In this document: piece by piece, positions 15,053 to 21,325 of the stretch
Layout of the letters: every line of letters starts with the position of its first letter
Position numbering within the stretch: the stretch's first letter is position 1
From: JABMRP01 sp964444795
GTDB taxonomy: Bacteria > Planctomycetota > Planctomycetia > Pirellulales > Thermoguttaceae
Reading direction: 5' to 3'
Length of the DNA stretch: 21,325 bases
Assembly (NCBI GenBank): GCA_964444795.1
Contig: CAYUIQ010000160.1
Coordinates: 1 to 21,325, forward strand
The notes under the pieces: generated by a model
Databases searched by the model: none
The model's input: only the letters and a program-made list of their open reading frames with translations
Told to the model about the DNA's origin: nothing
Made by a program: the position numbers and the translations under genes

Positions 15053-16612
15053 GTGCGGTACGGGCGGTGGGCGTTCGTCGGTGTGGCGATGGGTTTGTAT
15101 CTCTGGATGTGTCGGCAGTTCTTCGGCTTTACCGCCGACGACGCGCTGATCATCACCCGCTACGCGGATAATCTCGCCCGAGGCAACGGGCTGGTTTTCA
15201 ACGCGGGAGAACAGGTGGGCGCGCTGACCTGCCCGCTGATTGCGTTGCTGCAAGCGGCTCTGGTTTGTCTTACCGGGATGCCGGTGATCGCCTACAAATC
15301 CCTGTCGATCGCCCTGGTGGTCACGGTCCACGTGCTTTGCCTGCGGCATCTTCGACACCTCGACGGGGCCGTCTGGCTGTACGTGGCCTTGGTGTTGACC
15401 TCGCCGTACATTGCCCTCTGGACCGTCGGTGGGATGGAAACGCCCGTACTGCTGTTCCTGGTGACCATCGCCACGTTGAGTTACCTGCGGCAAACCGACA
15501 CGAACACGGGCCGTGTGCATGCGGCCGGTTTCTCGCTGCTTGCTGGGCTGGCCTTTCTGGCGAGGCACGATTCGGCCGTCTTCTTCGGATTGCTGGTGCT
15601 CGATCTGCTGATTCGACGCCCGAGACGGGTCTTCTGGCTCGTCGCGCCGGGCGCGCTGGTGGCCGGTGGATGGCTGCTGGCGGCCCAGTGGTATTATCAT
15701 GACCTGTTACCCACGTCGTACCACGTCAAGATGGCCGCTTGGCCGTGGTATGAAGTGAAACGCAACGCTCTGTATGTGGCACAAGGCGTGGTCGTGTCGG
15801 GGTTGGCGTGGGTCGTGTTGTGGACAATCGCGCGCTTGGCGGCCGGTGATACCCCATCTCGCCACAACGTGCCGCGTCACTTGCGGAAAAACCGGGGGCT
15901 GTACGTGGCCCTGGCGGGCGTGGCCGCTTACGGGCTGTTGACGGCGACGAAGCACATGATGTTTTCGTATCGGATGTTCGTGCCGTACCTGCCCGCCGCG
16001 GCCCTGGCGCTGTTGCCCTTGCTTGCGATAACCCGAGCGGAGAAACCGGCCCGCCGGATCGGGGCGCGGATCGTGCTGGGAATCACGGTCGTCGCGATGC
16101 TGGTGGTGCAAGTGGAGACGACCCGCCAGATCGACCTGTCTTCCATTAACCCGGGTCTGGTGGGCGAGTATTCCCAGCTTGGGCGACGCCACTACGCAAA
16201 GGTATTTTCGCCCGCCTTGCGCTCCGCGGCCGAGGCGGCCGCGGAGCATTGGCAAGCCGACGACCGATCGGCCGACCGGCCGCCGACGGTCCACACGTTC
16301 GCCGGCGGAATGACCTACTACTGGCGCGACGCGTACGTATACGAAACGCTCGTTTCCTATCGCCACGACCGGCCGTTCGAGCTGTCGCACGTCCGCGATC
16401 GGGTCGATTACCTGTTCATCCTGGCCCCGGAACACGGCAGCGTCGAAAGTCAGGTCGGGGCCGAACTGCTCGGTCGGCTGGAAGTCGTTTCCCGGCAGAC
16501 GCTGGAGTTTGACGGCCGGACCAATGAACTGTTGGTGCTCTATAATCCGTCGCCGGGAGTGTATCGTTTACCGCCGCGGGTCGATGGTGTGGTAGACTTG
16601 GAGCAGTATTAG
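15053..16612 (+). CDS. Polytopic GT-C-like membrane glycosyltransferase 1
   Basis: About 519 residues if GTG 15053 is the start. This start is chosen because it begins just before the first membrane helix; TTG 14864 and GTG 14969 are alternatives. The N-terminal helix is followed by an acidic motif, FTADDALIITRYADNLARGNG (D29, D30). Next come VGALTCPL, GGMETPVLLFLV, ARHDSAVFFGLLVLDLL and LPTSYHVKM, with about nine hydrophobic helices, and a soluble C-terminal domain of roughly 150 residues. A DD motif in the first outer loop plus this order of motifs resembles GT-C enzymes that use lipid-linked sugars, such as AftB-like arabinofuranosyltransferases. Sugar and acceptor are unknown. The downstream gene is a diverged relative. 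The stop codon lies inside the outer arm of a palindrome. Confidence 0.72.
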   Translation: MRYGRWAFVGVAMGLYLWMCRQFFGFTADDALIITRYADNLARGNGLVFNAGEQVGALTCPLIALLQAALVCLTGMPVIAYKSLSIALVVTVHVLCLRHLRHLDGAVWLYVALVLTSPYIALWTVGGMETPVLLFLVTIATLSYLRQTDTNTGRVHAAGFSLLAGLAFLARHDSAVFFGLLVLDLLIRRPRRVFWLVAPGALVAGGWLLAAQWYYHDLLPTSYHVKMAAWPWYEVKRNALYVAQGVVVSGLAWVVLWTIARLAAGDTPSRHNVPRHLRKNRGLYVALAGVAAYGLLTATKHMMFSYRMFVPYLPAAALALLPLLAITRAEKPARRIGARIVLGITVVAMLVVQVETTRQIDLSSINPGLVGEYSQLGRRHYAKVFSPALRSAAEAAAEHWQADDRSADRPPTVHTFAGGMTYYWRDAYVYETLVSYRHDRPFELSHVRDRVDYLFILAPEHGSVESQVGAELLGRLEVVSRQTLEFDGRTNELLVLYNPSPGVYRLPPRVDGVVDLEQY

Positions 16613-16734
16613 GCTATGTCAGAATGAAGGTCCGGAGGCGTCGTACGATGGCCCTCCGAGGCCGTCGCTGTCGAAAAAGCCAGCCTTTCCGACGGTCTCG
16701 GAGGGCCATTGTACGTGTTCTTTGACGAAGCCTA
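16610..16734. repeat. Palindrome of the same family as 11818-11933
   Basis: Core arms 16643-16667 and 16690-16714 (25 bases) pair around a 22-base loop, with two differences that would both be G-U pairs in one RNA strand. Weaker complementarity extends outward to TAGGCT at 16610-16615 and AGCCTA at 16729-16734. The left core is identical to 11828-11852. It fills the gap between the two GT-C-like genes. Confidence 0.8.
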
Positions 16735-16751
16735 GCCCCGATTACCCCGAA

Positions 16752-18395
16752 ATGACCACCGACCGCCAACTAACCATCGCCGCCCGAATCGCCGTCATCG
16801 CGGCGGTGGCTTCGTTTGCGTATATCGTGGTCAACAGTCAGCCAACGCATTTCGATGATGCGTACATGTTCATCCGCTATGCGAACAACCTGCTCGCCGG
16901 CCACGGACATGCGTGGAACCCGGGCGGTCCGGCCGTGTTCGGCAGCACGAGCCTCTTGCACGTCGGCGTGGTGACTTGCCTCAAGGGTTGCCTGCCGGGC
17001 GTGTCCGACGCCACGATCCTGCTGACCGCCGGGGCGATTCCCGCCACGCTGGGCATGGCCCTGATGGTTTTCATCTGCGCGCGATTCAGCCGACATCCGA
17101 GTTTCCAACGCAATTGGATTCTCTGGGCAGCGCTGCTGCTGCCCGTGTTGGTCTTGCAGGAGACGATGAAGTATCATCTCCGCTCGGGCATGGACACGAT
17201 GCTCTCGCTATGCTGCAACGCCGTGCTGATCCTGGCCACGCTTCGGCTGGTGCGACGACCGGGCGCCGCGGCGACGGCGCTGGTCGTGGCCGCCTCCTAT
17301 CTGAGCTTCCTCGCCCGGCCCGATAACGGCATCTTCGCCGTGCTCTTTCCCGTTCTTTGCCTCGGGCTCATGTGTACCGGGCCGCGCTGGCGCCGCATCG
17401 CCGTCTTCCTGGCCGGTATCGCCGCGGTCCTCTGTCTCGATTTCCTCGTGAAACGGGCCGTCTTCGGCGCCGGGCTGCCGCTTGCGTTCTACGCCAAACA
17501 GCACGGCGTGTACCGGGGCTACATGGGGCTGGCGCTGTGGAACCCGGTCGTCTATCTGCGTGCGTTTGCCGGTGTTGCCATGCCCTTTCTTTGCGTGCTG
17601 CTGGTCTGCGCGACCCGCCGCACGTTGCCGATGATCGTAGCGTTTCTGTTGCCCGTGGCGCTCACGTTTGGCTACTACTTCTCGATCAACCAGATCATGG
17701 GCTACGAAGCGCGGTTCTATTATCCCGCGCTGCCGTTTGTGGTGGTTGCCGCGGCACTGACGCTGGACGACCGTTTTCGCGGAAGTTCGGGCAGCAGTCT
17801 GATGCCGCGTGGCGAGTTGCTCGTGCGGCTGATCGTGGCCGCCCTGGTCTTGCTCTTCGGACGCCAGGCGACCTACACGATGGCCCAGGTGTATGAAGAT
17901 AAATTCCTGCAAGCGGTGCCCGCCGACACACTTGGGCTATACACGACCGATTCGCACGAAGCTCTTGTGCTCCGGGGCGACGTGATGGAACAGTTTGCCG
18001 GACTGGCCGCCGACGCACCGCCGGGTGTGGTCATCGCCCTATCGGAACACGGCCAGGTCGGCGCCGCGGCACCGCACGTCGAGTTGATCGACATGGTCGG
18101 ACTGCACGACGCCGTATTCGTCCGGGAGGGCTCCTGGAGCAAAGCCCTCTTCGATCGCCGGCCCGACGTGATTTGGTTTCCCCACCGGCATTACACGGGC
18201 CTGGTCGCCGAATTGCTGTCCAGCGAGGAGCTTTGGACCCATTACGACGTCTATCCCGAGGCGTTCGACTACGGTCTGGCGATCCGCCGCGACGGCCAGC
18301 GCGCCGAGCGTTTGCAGTCGCTCTTTGAAGATCGCTGGCACACACTGTACGGCCCCGTCGATCCGGACTCGTATCGTGCGCGAGCGGTCCGGTAG
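16752..18395 (+). CDS. Polytopic GT-C-like membrane glycosyltransferase 2
   Basis: 547 residues from ATG 16752. A TTG at 16722 in the same frame falls inside the palindrome arm, so the ATG is preferred. After one N-terminal helix comes HFDDAYMFIRYANNLLAGHG (D35, D36), then AVFGSTSLLHVG, SGMDTMLSLCCNAVLILA, ARPDNGIFAVLFPV and LPLAFYAKQHG. These correspond in order and spacing to motifs of the upstream gene, so the two are diverged relatives. About nine to ten membrane helices are followed by a soluble C-terminal region of about 170 residues. By the same reasoning it is likely a GT-C-type transferase acting on the outer side of the inner membrane, with sugar and acceptor unknown. Tandem relatives might add successive sugars to one acceptor; this is inference. 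Confidence 0.72.
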   Translation: MTTDRQLTIAARIAVIAAVASFAYIVVNSQPTHFDDAYMFIRYANNLLAGHGHAWNPGGPAVFGSTSLLHVGVVTCLKGCLPGVSDATILLTAGAIPATLGMALMVFICARFSRHPSFQRNWILWAALLLPVLVLQETMKYHLRSGMDTMLSLCCNAVLILATLRLVRRPGAAATALVVAASYLSFLARPDNGIFAVLFPVLCLGLMCTGPRWRRIAVFLAGIAAVLCLDFLVKRAVFGAGLPLAFYAKQHGVYRGYMGLALWNPVVYLRAFAGVAMPFLCVLLVCATRRTLPMIVAFLLPVALTFGYYFSINQIMGYEARFYYPALPFVVVAAALTLDDRFRGSSGSSLMPRGELLVRLIVAALVLLFGRQATYTMAQVYEDKFLQAVPADTLGLYTTDSHEALVLRGDVMEQFAGLAADAPPGVVIALSEHGQVGAAAPHVELIDMVGLHDAVFVREGSWSKALFDRRPDVIWFPHRHYTGLVAELLSSEELWTHYDVYPEAFDYGLAIRRDGQRAERLQSLFEDRWHTLYGPVDPDSYRARAVR

Positions 18396-18420
18396 CCGGC
18401 CCCGAGTTCCCGGGTATCTC

Positions 18421-18448
18421 TTGGCTGACATTCCCCCGGCGGTATAAT
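18421..18448 (+). promoter_or_regulatory. Candidate promoter for the duplicated membrane protein
   Basis: TTGGCT at 18421-18426 (four of six consensus bases) and a perfect TATAAT at 18443-18448, preceded by GG, are 16 bases apart. The ATG is about 127 bases downstream, so a leader is implied. Confidence 0.45.
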
Positions 18449-18574
18449 GGCGTTTATGCACATGTCTGTTTCCATCATCCCGGAACGGGAGCGAAACCAT
18501 GGCCTTTCGCCGCATGTTGTGCGAGGGCGGGTAGGCCCGAGAACCGTTTCACAAACCTGTCGGCAGGCAGACCC

Positions 18575-19588
18575 ATGGTCAAAGCAAAGCAGCCCCATTC
18601 ACCGGCACACTTGCTGCCTTTCGTCGTGCTGTACGCCCTCGTTCTCTGCTTTGTGGACTTAGGAGAGCCCTCAGGTGAGACACGCCGGGTAGTGATATTG
18701 CTGCTCAGGGCCGCGCCGGTAGTGTTTGTGGTGGGCATGTACTACTTGCCGCTGATGCTGAACTTGATGGACCTCGAGATGCTATGCCCCGGCCGCTTCT
18801 GGCGGGAGGTTCCGATAATCCCGAGCATCGCGTCGTACTTCATCTTCACCTTTCGCGTGTGCTTTCTGTCCGCGCTTGAGGCAGCGTACCTGGTGATGCT
18901 GCTGGGCAGCCACGATTCGCATCGGGACCTTGCCGACCCGCCAGCCTATTTCGTTCCGCTCTTCCTGGTCGCCGTTCTCGCCCACATCCTCGTGGAAAGA
19001 CGCCGGCTGGGCGCGGTCGCTTGGATCATGGACGACATCCAAGGAGCCGAAGAAGGGCCCGGGGACGAAAATTCGTTGAAAACCGCGCCACCGATCAAGC
19101 CGAAACAGCCCCACTCGCCGGCGCATCTGCTGGCGATGGCCGTGCTCTTTGTCCTTGTCGTCTTCTTAGGCGATCCTCGGGTCGCATACGACATGGACTG
19201 GGGTTACGCGATGCTGGTTTACGCTTTGCACGGCATGGGAGCGGTGGCGATGTACTACTTGCCGCTACTGCTGAACTCGGCGAACATCGAGTTATTTGCC
19301 CTCGGCCAGCGGTGCCGCGACGTTCCCAGGTTTCGGAACGTCGCGTCGTATGTTATTTTCGTGATTCGCGTGTGGGTCTTGTCCGGATTCGAAGCAACCT
19401 CCTTGGTGATTCTCCTGGCCAGCCAGTTTTCGCGTCTGAATCGTGGTGAGGTAACAGACTATATCATTGCTCTCACCCTGTTCGCGGTTCTTCTACATTG
19501 CCTGGTTGAAAGAAGGCGTCTGGGACCCGCCGCTTGGTTCATCGACGAGAATACAGGGCGGGGCGTGGAGTTAGACCCTGAAGAGTGA
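18575..19588 (+). CDS. Unrecognised membrane protein made of two tandem copies of one domain
   Basis: 337 residues. I do not recognise the family. Residues 5-154 and 177-325 are two copies of one unit joined by a charged linker (about 155-176). Each copy starts KQPHSPAHLL, continues with a hydrophobic helix, then MYYLPLMLN or MYYLPLLLN, a basic/acidic stretch ending in VP, ASYFIF or ASYVIF, FRV or IRV, LSALEA or LSGFEA, LVMLLGS or LVILLAS, and VERRRLG followed by AW and an acidic tail (IMDD or FIDE). Each copy has about four hydrophobic segments, so about eight helices overall. The start is the ATG at 18575 with only a weak GGCAGG ahead. It follows the GT-C pair but appears to have its own promoter. 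Function unknown. Confidence 0.8.
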   Translation: MVKAKQPHSPAHLLPFVVLYALVLCFVDLGEPSGETRRVVILLLRAAPVVFVVGMYYLPLMLNLMDLEMLCPGRFWREVPIIPSIASYFIFTFRVCFLSALEAAYLVMLLGSHDSHRDLADPPAYFVPLFLVAVLAHILVERRRLGAVAWIMDDIQGAEEGPGDENSLKTAPPIKPKQPHSPAHLLAMAVLFVLVVFLGDPRVAYDMDWGYAMLVYALHGMGAVAMYYLPLLLNSANIELFALGQRCRDVPRFRNVASYVIFVIRVWVLSGFEATSLVILLASQFSRLNRGEVTDYIIALTLFAVLLHCLVERRRLGPAAWFIDENTGRGVELDPEE

Positions 19589-19648
19589 ATCGACAATCCA
19601 TGGTGGGCCGGCGCTGCGCTTGTCCCAGCCTACGTGAGAAGTGCAATC

Positions 19649-21226
19649 CTAACCCCCGTCTTTCCCCAGCAGCACGATCGTGCCCGACCAATTGCCTTGC
19701 GGCACGGTGATTCGATCGCCGGCGGCCATTTCCTTCCAAAAAACGGTCATCCGTGTGCGATTTTTGTCGGTGTAATGAAACGGCGGATCGTCGGTCTTCT
19801 GCCAGCCGGTCATGTCGATACCCGTTTGGGCGGCGGCCGTGGCGACGTGCAGCGTGGCGTCGCGCCGGGCGGTGACGGTTATCGTCGCGCGAATGCCACC
19901 GAACGTTTGCGTGTGCTTCCCGCCACGGAATCGCTGGGGCACTTCTTTCCACACGTACGCGCGGTTTCCGTAGGCGCGGGCGTCGTTGTCCATCGGGGCC
20001 ATGCGGAAAGCGGAACCCTCGATCCGCCAGTCGGCATTCTCGAAGGTCGTCTTGGCCGGAACGTCGACCGCCGGTGGCGGCGCACTGCGGGGATCGCCCA
20101 AATAGGGCGGCGCGTCGGCCATCGTCCGCTCGCGAAACTTCTCGATCCGGTGGAACGTAAAGTAGTTGGCGTCGTGGGCGTTGTGCGAACCGTCCCAAGC
20201 CGTGCGGCTGGCGGCCACGAGGTCGTCGCCGTCGAACTGCCAATCGGGATATTGCCACGCATGGTTTCGGCTGTCGTAATGCCGGAGGATAACCGTCTCG
20301 ACTTTCCAGCGGCGAAGATCGGCCGAGGAGGTGAGCGTCAAGACGTTGCGATACGCCGGCGGATCCCGTTCCTTGTTGACCAGCGACCAGTATCGCTTCG
20401 TCCGGTCGTCATAGCGAATGCTGAACTTATTCGATCCGCCGGCAAAGTCGATGAAGTCGTTCTCGGGATCGAAGGAGATTGTCCGCCCGTCGTCGGAGAC
20501 GCGGACGATTGCCGCCTTGTCGCCGCCGCGAAGCGCCACGCGGAGGATGTTGACCAGACCGCCCTCGGGCGTCACCACGACGTTGCCTTCGAGCCATCCG
20601 TCGCCGAGCCACTCGGGTTCGGTGGCGAGTCGATTGCTGAAGGTCCAACGGGCGGCGTCCAGCAGATCGGCGTCGGTGGGGGCCGACATAACAAATGCGC
20701 GGAAGTGTTTGCCCCAGCCGCCGCCGGCCATGGCGTCTTCCATCGCCCGCCAAATTCGCCCGTTATGCACGACCACGGGCACGGGGGCCGTATGATATTG
20801 GGCATCGGCCAGGAGCAGGCCCGACTTGCCGTCTTTCGGTTCGGTCCACGTTCGGCCGCCATCGTCGCTCCGCCGGATCACGACGTGGCCGTAGCGCCGG
20901 CTGACGCCCATGATGTAAAGCTTTTCCTGATGCACGAACAGGTTCGCCCACCACTGCCCGTGGATATCGGTCTGGTGTCGCCACGTTTGGCCCCGATCGG
21001 CCGAACGGAACACGGCCGTGCGGTCCATCGTCGTGCCGGGACCGAACCAGGAGTGCGACGCCACGTAATCGCCGCCAGGCAGGATGGCGATGCTCGGGCA
21101 GCCGACGTACACCCGGGCCGGATCGGGACTGCGATCAATCACCACACCCGGCGGATCGGCTACGGCGGTCGATGCATGGAGCAACACCAATGTAGCGGCA
21201 AGAAACAGTGTTTCGGTTCGTTTCAT
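19649..21226 (-). CDS. Secreted sialidase-like (BNR/Asp-box) protein
   Basis: 525 residues from the ATG at 21226. The frame stays open upstream to 21319 only because it runs through a palindrome. AGGAGG (complement of 21238-21243), eleven bases ahead, and a signal peptide (1-23, MKRTETLFLAATLVLLHASTAVA) support this start. Two clear Asp boxes (SADRGQTW 75-82, SDDGGRTW 120-127) and a weaker one (VSDDGRTI, about residue 245) indicate a six-bladed beta-propeller like exo-sialidases. The C-terminal 150 residues (TTFENADWRIEGSAFRMA onward) look like an added beta-sandwich. Family members cleave sialic acid or act as other glycan hydrolases; catalytic residues were not assigned. The gene is convergent with the duplicated membrane protein gene. 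Confidence 0.8.
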   Translation of the reverse strand: MKRTETLFLAATLVLLHASTAVADPPGVVIDRSPDPARVYVGCPSIAILPGGDYVASHSWFGPGTTMDRTAVFRSADRGQTWRHQTDIHGQWWANLFVHQEKLYIMGVSRRYGHVVIRRSDDGGRTWTEPKDGKSGLLLADAQYHTAPVPVVVHNGRIWRAMEDAMAGGGWGKHFRAFVMSAPTDADLLDAARWTFSNRLATEPEWLGDGWLEGNVVVTPEGGLVNILRVALRGGDKAAIVRVSDDGRTISFDPENDFIDFAGGSNKFSIRYDDRTKRYWSLVNKERDPPAYRNVLTLTSSADLRRWKVETVILRHYDSRNHAWQYPDWQFDGDDLVAASRTAWDGSHNAHDANYFTFHRIEKFRERTMADAPPYLGDPRSAPPPAVDVPAKTTFENADWRIEGSAFRMAPMDNDARAYGNRAYVWKEVPQRFRGGKHTQTFGGIRATITVTARRDATLHVATAAAQTGIDMTGWQKTDDPPFHYTDKNRTRMTVFWKEMAAGDRITVPQGNWSGTIVLLGKDGG

Positions 21227-21237
21227 GGTATCCGTTT

Positions 21238-21243
21238 CCTCCT
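21238..21243 (-). promoter_or_regulatory. Ribosome binding site fixing the sialidase-like start
   Basis: AGGAGG on the minus strand, eleven bases before the ATG at 21226. It excludes the longer upstream reading of the frame, which would begin within the palindrome. Confidence 0.65.
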
Positions 21244-21267
21244 GCGCGGCCAACGACCGCGACCAAA

Positions 21268-21324
21268 GTAGCATGGGCCCCTGGCCCGTGTTCCCGCTTC
21301 CCACGGGCCGGGGGCCCATGCTAC
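21268..21324. repeat. Palindrome with 23-bp arms at the window edge
   Basis: Arms 21268-21290 and 21302-21324 pair with a single difference (a G-U pair in one RNA strand) around an 11-base loop. The arm core reads tagcatgggccc. It sits 41 bases upstream of the sialidase-like start codon, so it overlaps where the promoter or leader should be. Its sequence differs from the other palindromes here. Confidence 0.8.
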
Positions 21325-21325
21325 A

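Noticed and set aside
18447..18662. Small plus-strand open frame (71 codons) just after the TATAAT box
   Set aside because: It overlaps the start of the duplicated membrane protein in another frame, has no ribosome binding site, and its product resembles nothing.
19634..21271. Plus-strand open frame of 545 codons antisense to the sialidase-like gene
   Set aside because: The minus strand has Asp boxes, a signal peptide and a ribosome binding site; the plus-strand reading has none of these.

Overview
The window looks like a GC-rich chromosomal segment of a planctomycete, most plausibly near the Pirellulales. This is inferred from gene content, not from a marker gene. The signs are a formylglycine-type sulfatase, a giant repeat protein ending in a PEP-CTERM sorting tail, an SHD1-domain lipoprotein, a secreted BNR/Asp-box protein, a right-handed beta-helix protein, widely spaced single-gene transcription units, and several intergenic palindromes. 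No rRNA, tRNA, CRISPR array, transposase or phage gene was seen. A 10-base N run at 12034-12043 marks an assembly gap.

Layout. Positions 1-394 (-) hold the 5' end of a secreted DUF4139-like protein. It is divergent from a PhoD-like metallophosphatase (771-2219, +). A promoter near 2461-2488 precedes a 1436-residue exported repeat protein (2586-6896, +). Convergent to it, on the minus strand, lie a sulfatase (6942-8387) and a beta-helix protein (8502-9470). Divergent from those are a macro-domain protein (9610-10161) and an aldehyde dehydrogenase (10300-11751), with a perfect 17-bp-arm palindrome between the two. A 35-bp-arm palindrome then precedes an exported FIST-domain protein (11993-13354). 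Next come an SHD1 plus WG-repeat lipoprotein (13491-14882) and two related polytopic GT-C-like membrane proteins (15053-16612 and 16752-18395), which are separated by a second copy of the same palindrome family. An unrecognised membrane protein built from two tandem copies of one domain follows (18575-19588). A secreted sialidase-like protein (19649-21226, -) closes the window, with another large palindrome immediately upstream of it.

How the genes may work together. Of the twelve protein-coding genes, eight carry signal peptides or lipoprotein signals and three more are polytopic membrane proteins or likely glycosyltransferases, so only the macro protein and the aldehyde dehydrogenase look cytoplasmic. 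The sulfatase, beta-helix protein, sialidase-like protein and phosphatase fit extracellular or periplasmic processing of sulfated or decorated glycans and phosphoesters. The PEP-CTERM protein is probably a cell-surface or matrix component, and the GT-C pair probably decorates envelope glycans. Nothing in the sequence proves that these genes form one pathway. Most appear to have separate promoters, and the strand switches argue against a single operon.

Most unusual items: the internally duplicated 337-residue membrane protein, the 'GHWPN' module array in the giant protein, the standalone exported FIST protein, and the shared intergenic palindromes.
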